Below, in pieces: positions 1-4,777 of a stretch of DNA of 6,113 nt. The number at the start of each line of letters is the position of its first letter. Position 1 is the stretch's first letter. Source of the DNA: JAWLCG01 sp041687295 (lineage in GTDB: Bacteria > Planctomycetota > Phycisphaerae > SM23-33 > FEN-1343); NCBI GenBank assembly GCA_041687295.1, contig JAWLCG010000314.1:1-6113 (forward strand), given 5' to 3'. Both the position numbers and the translations under genes were made by a program. Below the pieces are notes generated by a model, which ran no database searches, was not told the origin of the DNA, and worked only from the letters and a program-made list of their open reading frames with translations.

Positions 1-9
1 TGGTTGTGC

Positions 10-41
10 GGGGGGGGGCCCCCCCCACCCACCCCCCCACC
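10..41. repeat. Homopolymeric G/C tract at the window edge
   Basis: Nine G (10-18) are followed directly by eight C (19-26), then C runs interrupted by single A (28-30, 32-38, 40-41). Read on the minus strand, downstream of the ROK kinase stop, this gives several G runs separated by single T, a possible G-quadruplex, followed by C9. The G9/C8 junction is a perfect homopolymer palindrome. It could be a real structured 3' region or a sequencing or assembly artefact near a contig end; the sequence alone cannot tell which. Confidence 0.6.
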
Positions 42-78
42 TTTCTCCTCGAAGAGAGCCCAGGCCCGGCCCGGCGCC

Positions 79-1056
79 CTACAGCAGCAGCGTGCCGACG
101 AGGACGACGTCCTCGCCGAGTTGGGCGGGCTGCAGCTGCCAGTTGTCGCGGTAGGGCGCGAAGCACACCTCGCGGAGGCGTGCCTCGAGCCGGCGGAACA
201 GCGGCTGGCCGATGAGGCTCACGCCGCCGCCGATGACGATGCGGTCGGGGTTGAGCAGGGCGACGGCGTTGGCGACGGCGACGGCGTAGTGGCCCGTGAG
301 CTCGTCGAGCAGCTGGCCGGCCTCGTCGATACTCTCCTGGTCCATCTCGCGGCCCAGCCTTTCGAGGGCCTCGTCGCTGAGGTTGCCGTTGCGCAGCTCG
401 CCCTGGACGGCCTGGCCGACGAGGCGGGCGTTGACCGCCGTCGCGTCGCCGTCGGCCAGCCGCAGCAGCCCCGGCAGCTGGCCCGCCTGAGCCAGGGCGC
501 GGGCCCGGCGGTCCAGCGCCCAGCCGCTGCAGAGCTCCTCGACGATCACGTAGCGGTTCTGCTGGCGGTCCCAGAGCTTCGTATGGCCGATTTCCATGGC
601 CCCGAACCGCCCGTTGTGCAGCCGGCCGTCGACGACCAGCGCCCCGCCGATGCCGCTGCCGATGTTGCTGTAGAGCACGCATCGCCCGCCTTGGCCGGCG
701 CCGACGGTCGCCTCGGCCAGGCCGCCGCAGTTGGTGTCGTTCTCGATCACCGCCGGCCGGCCGAGGGCCTCTTCCGCCCAGCCCGCCAGCGCAAAACCGT
801 CCCACCCGGCCACGTGGAAGCTGCGGACGATCCGCCCGCCCTCGCGGTCGACCGGCCCGCCGAAGCCGATGCCCACCCGCTCGACGGCATCGCTCAGCAG
901 CGGACGCACCAGTTCGGCGATCTGCTCAAGGATCGCCTGCGAGCCCCGCTGCGGGTCCACCGACGCCCGGCGGATCGTTTCGATCCGGCCCGTGTCGTTA
1001 CCCAGGGCGGCCTGCAGCTTCGTGCCGCCGATCTCCACCGCGATGCGCTTGGCCAT
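79..1056 (-). CDS. ROK-family sugar kinase (glucokinase/fructokinase-like)
   Basis: This 325-residue protein is a ROK-fold cytosolic kinase that would phosphorylate a hexose or related sugar with ATP. Visible motifs are the N-terminal phosphate loop VEIGGTKLQ (residues 7-15), GIGFGGPVD (62-70), the END segment with the probable catalytic base Asp107, the glycine-rich NIGSGIGGAL (131-140), the sugar-contacting EIGH (155-158) and the C-terminal adenosine loop NPDRIVIGGGV (269-279). The length is normal for the family. The usual zinc motif CxCGxxGCxE after EIGH is absent; the stretch reads DRQQNRYVIVEELCSG. The ATG at 1056 is preferred to the in-frame GTG at 1074 because GGAG lies 8 bases before it and would otherwise be inside the gene. 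The kinase gene upstream is on the same strand but 183 repeat-rich bases away, so co-transcription is uncertain. The family is clear; the substrate cannot be deduced. Confidence 0.93.
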   Translation of the reverse strand: MAKRIAVEIGGTKLQAALGNDTGRIETIRRASVDPQRGSQAILEQIAELVRPLLSDAVERVGIGFGGPVDREGGRIVRSFHVAGWDGFALAGWAEEALGRPAVIENDTNCGGLAEATVGAGQGGRCVLYSNIGSGIGGALVVDGRLHNGRFGAMEIGHTKLWDRQQNRYVIVEELCSGWALDRRARALAQAGQLPGLLRLADGDATAVNARLVGQAVQGELRNGNLSDEALERLGREMDQESIDEAGQLLDELTGHYAVAVANAVALLNPDRIVIGGGVSLIGQPLFRRLEARLREVCFAPYRDNWQLQPAQLGEDVVLVGTLLL

Positions 1057-1085
1057 GCTGCGAACTCCAATCACTGTGCGGGGGC

Positions 1086-1110
1086 CGTGGCTACGGTGTT
1101 TGTAGCCACG
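1086..1110. repeat. Perfect 9-bp hairpin between two kinase genes
   Basis: CGTGGCTAC (1086-1094) and GTAGCCACG (1102-1110) pair perfectly around a 7-base loop, and TCTTTT follows on the plus strand (1111-1116). The shape is that of an intrinsic terminator, but the T tract is on the strand opposite to both flanking genes. It would therefore act on antisense transcripts, or the hairpin is a dispersed extragenic palindrome. On the minus strand it lies in the leader of the ROK kinase. Confidence 0.75.
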
Positions 1111-1128
1111 TCTTTTCAGCTCATCAAC

Positions 1129-1143
1129 TAGGGACAGACCCTA
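1129..1143. repeat. Short inverted repeat TAGGG-ACAGA-CCCTA
   Basis: Five-base arms flank a five-base loop. It lies 18 bases from the neighbouring 9-bp hairpin and 17 bases from the next palindrome, within the same 183-base intergenic cluster. It is probably another small extragenic palindrome; the function is unknown. Confidence 0.5.
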
Positions 1144-1160
1144 TCTTCGCCTTCCACCTT

Positions 1161-1193
1161 CGAAGACCCCGGGCATGCCCGGGGCTATATGGG
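1161..1193 (-). repeat. REP-like palindromic element, copy 1
   Basis: The core is an 18-base perfect palindrome, CCCCGGGCATGCCCGGGG (1167-1184). On the minus strand it is preceded by ATAG (1188-1185). All 33 bases recur in inverted orientation at 4645-4677, and weaker similarity continues on both flanks, including a shared TGCCGTG. Two identical intergenic copies of a palindrome with a tetranucleotide head fit a REP-type dispersed repeat. Confidence 0.85.
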
Positions 1194-1222
1194 GCGCCAC
1201 GGCAGCGCCTGGCGTCGTCGAC

Positions 1223-1243
1223 GGCGGGCGATGCCCGCCCTAC
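1223..1243 (-). repeat. REP-like palindrome at the kinase stop codon
   Basis: GGCGGGC (1223-1229) and GCCCGCC (1233-1239) form a 7-bp stem with a 3-base loop. On the minus strand the order is GTAG, whose TAG is the stop codon of the PfkB kinase, then the stem. The hairpin thus begins right after translation ends. It has no T tract, so it is more likely a REP-type element or an RNA-stabilising hairpin than a standard terminator. Confidence 0.7.
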
Positions 1244-2265
1244 GACAGGCGGGCCAGGGCCTCGGCCAGTTCGGCGCGGGTGGCGGTGCCGGTGGTGCCG
1301 AGCTTTTTCACGACGACGCTGGCGGCGAGGTTGGCGATCTCGATGGCCTCGCCGAGCGTTGCGCCGGCCGCCAGGGCCATCGCCAGGTTCGCCGACACGC
1401 AGTCGCCGGCCCCGACGATGTCCAGCGGGGGCTGGACCGGGATGGGCGCCGCCCGGTGCAGCGTGCCGTCGGGCTCGGCCGCCAGGATGCCGTCGGCGCT
1501 CAGCGTCACTACCACGGGCCGACCGGTCTGCTGTGCCCGTCGACGGGCGAGCTGGGCTACCTCCGCCTCGTCGTCGGCCCCGCCGGCCTGGCCGAAGTGG
1601 TGTCGTAGCTCGTCGCGGTTGAGCTTGACGATGACGTTGGCGAAGCCCGCGATGTCGCACCGGCTGTCCGCCAGGAACACCTTTTGGCCACTCGCCGCGA
1701 GCTGGGCGAGCCTCGTTTTGACGCTGGCCGTCAGGGCCCCCGTCTCGGGGTGGTCCACCTGCTCCATGAGGATGACGGCGTCGGCGGCGTCGACGGCCCG
1801 GGCCAACTCGTCGGCGAGCCGGTCGGCGGCGGCCGGCGGGGTGGGCGTCCAGTTCTTGCGGTCGAGACGGCTGAGCTCCTCGGGCGGCTGGCCCGGGCGG
1901 AGCACCAGCGGCTTGCCGTAGGTGAAGGTCACCCGCTCGGGCGTGCTGAAGAAGTGCGCCAGGTCCACGCCGGCCGCCTCCAGGGCGGCCCGCAGCTCGT
2001 AGCCCTCGCCGTCGAGGCCCGCGAAGCCAACCGCCATCGCCCGCGCGGGGCAAAGGGCGACGACATTGTTCATCACCGTGCCGGCCCCGCCGGGCTGGCT
2101 GCGGACGTTGACCACCTGGTGGGCGGGCAGCTGGGTCTCGATGGAGGTCTCCTGCCGGGCCGGGTCGATCTCGAAGTAGCGGTCCAGGCAGTAGTCGCCC
2201 GCGACGGCCACCGTCAGCCGATCGTAGCGGGCCGTGATGGCCGAGAGGCGCTCCCCGCTCAGCAT
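1240..2265 (-). CDS. PfkB-family kinase, HldA/RfaE1-like (heptose-7-phosphate kinase)
   Basis: This 341-residue ribokinase-fold enzyme resembles the kinase half of HldE (RfaE1), which converts D-glycero-D-manno-heptose 7-phosphate to the 1,7-bisphosphate. Visible are GDYCLDRYFEID (23-34), the glycine-rich QPGGAG (57-62), the metal-site-like KLNRDE (214-219), TLSADG (254-259) and DIVGAGD (282-288), in which Asp288 is the expected catalytic base; many PfkB members have DTxGAGD here. There is no cytidylyltransferase half, so nucleotide transfer would need a separate protein. The frame stays open far upstream, but the family N-terminus and the overlap place the start at 2265. There the ATG overlaps the HAD stop by 7 bases (ATGCTGA), suggesting translational coupling. 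The adjacent HAD and isomerase genes support a heptose role, which is inferred; another sugar-phosphate substrate is possible. Confidence 0.88.
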   Translation of the reverse strand: MLSGERLSAITARYDRLTVAVAGDYCLDRYFEIDPARQETSIETQLPAHQVVNVRSQPGGAGTVMNNVVALCPARAMAVGFAGLDGEGYELRAALEAAGVDLAHFFSTPERVTFTYGKPLVLRPGQPPEELSRLDRKNWTPTPPAAADRLADELARAVDAADAVILMEQVDHPETGALTASVKTRLAQLAASGQKVFLADSRCDIAGFANVIVKLNRDELRHHFGQAGGADDEAEVAQLARRRAQQTGRPVVVTLSADGILAAEPDGTLHRAAPIPVQPPLDIVGAGDCVSANLAMALAAGATLGEAIEIANLAASVVVKKLGTTGTATRAELAEALARLS

Positions 2266-3077
2266 GGCCCGGCCCCCAGGCAGAAGTCCAGCAGCGCGTC
2301 GGTCTGGCTGAAGTCGGGCACGATGCAGTGCGCCCCGGCCCGCAGCAGGCGCTGGCGTTTCCACGGGTCCGGCTCGCCGCCGCCGTGGGCCTCGTCGCTG
2401 GCCACGCCCACGGCGTAGCCGCCGACCTCCACGACGTTCTCGATCTCCACGAACCCGTCGCCGAAGGCCAGCAGCTCCCCGCCGGCCACCTGGTTCTCGG
2501 CCAGCAGGCGGTCGATGACCATCTTCTTGCTGAAGGTCTTGTAGTCGTCGCGGGCCCCGTAGATGTGCGGGCCGAAGTAGCGGGCCACGTCCAGCAGCTC
2601 GGCCTCCTCGCGGACGAACGGCTCGTCGGTGCCGCTGGCCAGCAGCAGCGTCAGGCCGCGGGCGGCGAGCCCCTCCAGCAGGGACCGGCTGCCGCGCAGC
2701 AGCAGTTCGTCGGGACTCTTCCGCCCGGTGCGGAGGGCGTCGCGGCGGCCCTCGATCCGCTCCATGAGCCGGCGGTGGTACTCGTGCTTGTAGGTCAGCG
2801 GCTCGTCGGGCGTGCCGCCGAACTGCGTGACCCGCTCGGCCAGGCGGATCATCTGGTAGATGGTCTGGCGCCCGCAGATCTCCATGATGTCGTCGCTGAC
2901 CATCTGCCGCAGGTGGTCGCGGTCCATGTTGTGGTCGAGCGGCTGGAGTATTTCGAGGAACATGGGGATCATCACGTCGGGCCAGCCCTCGCGGACGAGG
3001 CTCAGCGTGCCGTCGAAGTCGAACAGGACGTAGCGGAAGTCGTGGCCGGGCGGGGGCGTCACGATCTCGATGGGCAT
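2259..3077 (-). CDS. HAD-superfamily phosphatase with helical cap
   Basis: This 272-residue haloacid dehalogenase-type hydrolase shows all four motifs: I, DFDGT (20-24, nucleophile Asp20 and acid/base Asp22); II, Ser148 in LLLASGT; III, a lysine near 184-185 in KTFSKK; IV, GDGFVEIE (206-213). Residues about 28-130 between motifs I and II form a helical C1-type cap, which usually gives selectivity for small phosphate esters or phosphosugars. It is larger than, and different from, the capless GmhB heptose-bisphosphate phosphatase. Its coupling to an HldA-like kinase and its place opposite a GmhA-like isomerase suggest it removes phosphate from a heptose phosphate; this is inference. The ATG at 3077 has GGAAAG 8 bases upstream. 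In-frame codons further upstream, as far as about 3167, belong to the divergent promoter region. A phosphomutase-like or scavenging role remains possible. Confidence 0.85.
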   Translation of the reverse strand: MPIEIVTPPPGHDFRYVLFDFDGTLSLVREGWPDVMIPMFLEILQPLDHNMDRDHLRQMVSDDIMEICGRQTIYQMIRLAERVTQFGGTPDEPLTYKHEYHRRLMERIEGRRDALRTGRKSPDELLLRGSRSLLEGLAARGLTLLLASGTDEPFVREEAELLDVARYFGPHIYGARDDYKTFSKKMVIDRLLAENQVAGGELLAFGDGFVEIENVVEVGGYAVGVASDEAHGGGEPDPWKRQRLLRAGAHCIVPDFSQTDALLDFCLGAGPC

Positions 3078-3233
3078 GGGCTCGGCTTTCCGTGTGGGGC
3101 TGTGTATACTCTGGTACGGTGCGGCCGGCGGGCGGACCTTTCGCGGACAGGCCGGTCCGGTGCCCAATCATTACCAGTAGCGACGGACGTTTGCCAAGCG
3201 AAAAGCCCCCCGGGGCGTTCAGGAGAGCAGCGG
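3078..3233. promoter_or_regulatory. Divergent promoter region of the heptose-type genes
   Basis: These 156 bases separate the HAD/kinase pair (minus) from the isomerase (plus) and must hold both promoters if each is transcribed from here. The AT-richest spot is around 3103-3110. On the plus strand TATACT (3105-3110) matches the -10 consensus at five of six positions; the overlapping minus-strand TATACA matches at four. No convincing -35 box was found for either. A short GC palindrome, GCCCCCCGGGGC (3205-3216), just precedes the isomerase ribosome binding site. Confidence 0.35.
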
Positions 3234-3824
3234 ATGAAGGCGTACCTGCAGGACTACATGACCAAGCTCAACGCCGCCCTGGCCAGTATCGACCTGGACA
3301 AGGTCGACCGCATGGTCGAGATGCTCACCGAGGCCCGCGAGGCCGGGCGGAACATTTTCGTGTGCGGCAACGGCGGCTCGAGCGCCACGGCCAGCCACTT
3401 CGCCGTCGACATGACCAAGGGCGCCACCTACGGCCGGCCGAGCAAGCCCTTCCGCTGCATCAGCCTGGGCGACTGCCTGCCGCTGACGACGGCCCTGGGC
3501 AACGACATCGGCTATGAGACGGTCTTCAGCGAGGCGATGCGGCCCTTCGCCCAGCCCGGCGACGTGCTGCTGGCCATCAGCGTCAGCGGCAACAGCCCCA
3601 ACGTCATCGAGGCCGTCCGCACCGCCCGGGAGATGGGCGTGGCCACCATCGGCCTGTGCGGGGGCGCCGGCGGCAAGCTGGCCGACCTGGCCGACCTGGC
3701 CCTGAAGGTCGACGACACCCACTTCGGCCGGGCCGAGGACGCCCACATGGTCATCATCCACCTGCTCTGCTACGCCTTCATGGACAACGAGCCCGCCACC
3801 AAGCCCCGCAGCGTGCCGCGGTAG
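3234..3824 (+). CDS. SIS-domain phosphoheptose isomerase, GmhA-like
   Basis: This 196-residue cytosolic protein is predicted to isomerise sedoheptulose 7-phosphate to D-glycero-D-manno-heptose 7-phosphate, the first step of activated-heptose synthesis. Diagnostic motifs are CGNGGSSATASHFAVD (44-59, phosphate-binding loop), ALGNDIGYETVF (87-98), ISVSGNSPNVIEA (115-127) and EDAHMVIIH (168-176). His176 aligns by eye with E. coli GmhA His180. The E. coli catalytic Glu65 falls in HFAEEL, and the matching residue here is Asp59 in HFAVDM, a conservative change. The length matches GmhA. The ATG at 3234 has AGGAG 8 bases upstream; the open frame before it overlaps the opposite HAD gene and is not coding. 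It sits divergent to an HldA-like kinase and a HAD phosphatase, forming a three-step module. A different aldose/ketose phosphate substrate cannot be excluded. Confidence 0.9.
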   Translation: MKAYLQDYMTKLNAALASIDLDKVDRMVEMLTEAREAGRNIFVCGNGGSSATASHFAVDMTKGATYGRPSKPFRCISLGDCLPLTTALGNDIGYETVFSEAMRPFAQPGDVLLAISVSGNSPNVIEAVRTAREMGVATIGLCGGAGGKLADLADLALKVDDTHFGRAEDAHMVIIHLLCYAFMDNEPATKPRSVPR

Positions 3825-3860
3825 GGGCGCTATGGAGTGCGGCGACCGAGTTGTCGCTTT
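3821..3860 (+). repeat. Hairpin after the isomerase stop codon (possible weak terminator)
   Basis: GTAG at 3821-3824 contains the isomerase stop. About 18 bases later GCGAC (3842-3846) pairs with GTCGC (3853-3857) around a 6-base loop, followed by TTT (3858-3860). The stem is short and the T run minimal, so termination is possible but weak. It may instead be part of a dispersed extragenic palindrome. Confidence 0.4.
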
Positions 3861-3888
3861 GCCATGCACGTCCCCTATGACAGGGCGA

Positions 3889-3929
3889 CCGCCGCCGTGC
3901 GGCGGGGGACGCCGGCGAAGAACCCCGCC
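3889..3929. repeat. Two competing GC-rich hairpins
   Basis: CCGCCG (3889-3894) pairs with CGGCGG (3900-3905) around a 5-base loop. GGCGGGG (3901-3907) can instead pair with CCCCGCC (3923-3929) around a 15-base loop. The pairings share bases, so only one can form at a time. They lie between the convergent isomerase and msrB genes. Confidence 0.5.
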
Positions 3930-3936
3930 CAAGACC

Positions 3937-3967
3937 CCCACGGATTGCGCTGCGCTCCATCAGTGGG
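3937..3967. repeat. Inverted repeat with a GAGCGCAGCG core
   Basis: CCCAC (3937-3941) and GTGGG (3963-3967) flank an interior whose minus strand contains GAGCGCAGCG (3957-3948). The same 10-base core lies inside the different-armed repeat at 5549-5581 and its partial copy at 6088-6113. The shared core with different arms suggests related extragenic palindromes. Confidence 0.5.
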
Positions 3968-4004
3968 CTTGGAGAAAGAGCTTGTGACGGGTGCTCTGCG
4001 ATAC

Positions 4005-4020
4005 AATCCATTAACGGATT
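4005..4020. terminator. Small inverted repeat at the msrB stop codon
   Basis: AATCC (4005-4009) pairs with GGATT (4016-4020) around a 6-base loop that is AT-rich, unlike its surroundings. It overlaps the msrB TAA stop and could act as a weak msrB terminator. No long T tract follows on the minus strand. Confidence 0.3.
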
Positions 4021-4549
4021 AACGCTCTTCCTTCGCCTCAAGTTTCAGGGCGGCGGAGTTGATGCAGAACCGCAGGCCCGTGGGGCGCGGGCCGTCCTCG
4101 AAGACGTGGCCGAGGTGGGCGCCGCATCGGGCGCAGGTGACCTCGGTGCGGGTCATGCCGTGGCTGGTGTCGGTGCGGGTGGCCACGCGGTGCTCGTCGA
4201 TGGCCTGGTAGAAGCTCGGCCAGCCCGAGCCGCTGTCGTACTTGGTCTGCGAGCTGAACAACTCCTGGCCGCAGGCTACGCAGCGGTAGACGCCGGGGGT
4301 CTTGGTGTTCCAGTACTCGCCGGTGAAGGGCGGCTCGGTGCCGCACTGCTGGGTCACGCGGTACTGCTCGGGCGTCAGCAGGTCGCGCAGCTCCGCGTCA
4401 CCCATGGCGCCTTTGTCCTGGGGGTCGGGGGTCTTGTCGGTCATGGTTGTTTCCTCGGCTGGCTGGGCCAGGGCGGCCGGCGAGGCCTCGTCGCACGAGG
4501 CCGCCACCATCGCCACCGCCACCGCCAGCATCATCAGAATCGCATGCAT
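4019..4549 (-). CDS. Peptide-methionine (R)-S-oxide reductase MsrB, probable lipoprotein
   Basis: This 176-residue enzyme reduces the R epimer of methionine sulfoxide in oxidised proteins. The catalytic domain is complete: CGTEPPFTGEYW (69-80), zinc cysteines Cys90/Cys93 and Cys139/Cys142, GSGWPSF (107-113), GHVFEDGP (147-154) and the catalytic Cys162 in RFCINS. The usual resolving cysteine (GCGWPSF) is Ser108 here, so Cys69 or an external reductant may recycle the enzyme. The N-terminus (MHAILMMLAV to VAASC) is hydrophobic and ends in a lipobox-like AASC with Cys19, pointing to export and lipid anchoring, although the n-region lacks Lys or Arg. ATG 4549 is chosen because AGGAG lies 7 bases upstream. 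A second start at 4444 (Met36) would give a 141-residue cytosolic form. It is divergent to the nitrilase and convergent with the isomerase. Confidence 0.95.
   Translation of the reverse strand: MHAILMMLAVAVAMVAASCDEASPAALAQPAEETTMTDKTPDPQDKGAMGDAELRDLLTPEQYRVTQQCGTEPPFTGEYWNTKTPGVYRCVACGQELFSSQTKYDSGSGWPSFYQAIDEHRVATRTDTSHGMTRTEVTCARCGAHLGHVFEDGPRPTGLRFCINSAALKLEAKEER
4442..4456 (-). promoter_or_regulatory. Internal start and ribosome binding site within msrB
   Basis: GAGGAA (4456-4451 on the minus strand) lies 6 bases before an in-frame ATG (4444-4442, Met36 of the long form). Translation from here would skip the signal-like segment and yield MsrB starting MTDKTPDPQDK, like ordinary cytosolic MsrB proteins. 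Either both starts are used, giving two locations, or one of the two is the sole true start. Confidence 0.5.
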
Positions 4550-4644
4550 GGGCTCTCTCCTCGCGAGCGTTCCCTGTATCCATACTACAGCCGGGGCCGG
4601 CAGGGCGTTCATAGATCCCACCCAGCGTCGCGTTGCCGTGTCTG

Positions 4645-4677
4645 CCCATATAGCCCCGGGCATGCCCGGGGTCTTCG
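4645..4677 (+). repeat. REP-like palindromic element, copy 2 (inverted)
   Basis: This is the exact 33-base reverse complement of 1161-1193, with the palindromic core at 4654-4671 preceded by ATAG (4650-4653). It sits in the 228-base divergent gap between msrB and the nitrilase gene. Upstream similarity to copy 1 continues with a shared TGCCGTG (4635-4641). The rest of this gap (4550-4644 and 4678-4766) shows no ORF. The only promoter hint is TTGCGT (4730-4735), 16 bases before GATGAT (4752-4757), a weak match in the plus direction. Confidence 0.85.
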
Positions 4678-4777
4678 ATGGCGGCGCAGGGAGCCGGGGA
4701 GGTCTCCGCGCCGGCGTGCCTGAAATCGCTTGCGTCGGCGCGGGCGGCGGGGATGATAGGGCCCCTGGAGGTGAGCG

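Noticed and set aside
1086..1116. The 9-bp hairpin with TCTTTT as an intrinsic terminator for the PfkB kinase.
   Set aside because: The T tract follows on the plus strand, while both neighbouring genes are on the minus strand, so the polarity is wrong for that role.
4..1131. A 375-codon plus-strand frame opposite the ROK kinase.
   Set aside because: It is antisense to a complete enzyme with all its motifs, has a low-complexity composition and runs through intergenic repeats; it is a GC-rich shadow frame.
1057..1243. The clustered repeats as a CRISPR array or tandem repeat.
   Set aside because: The elements differ from one another, are palindromic and have no regular unit and spacer length; no cas gene is present.
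1240..3171. A single open frame of 643 codons on the minus strand, as if the PfkB kinase had a long N-terminal extension or fusion.
   Set aside because: Codons upstream of 2265 are an Arg/Pro-rich shadow of the HAD gene in another frame. The family N-terminus and the 7-base overlap place the start at 2265.
3205..3216. GCCCCCCGGGGC before the isomerase as a minus-strand terminator (TTTT follows on that strand).
   Set aside because: No gene transcribed towards it on the minus strand ends there, and the loop is very short; chance in GC-rich sequence is likely.
2328..3824. A 498-codon plus-strand frame that would extend the isomerase upstream.
   Set aside because: The extension is antisense to the well-supported HAD gene and crosses the divergent promoter. 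The ribosome binding site at 3221-3225 and the family length fix the start at 3234.
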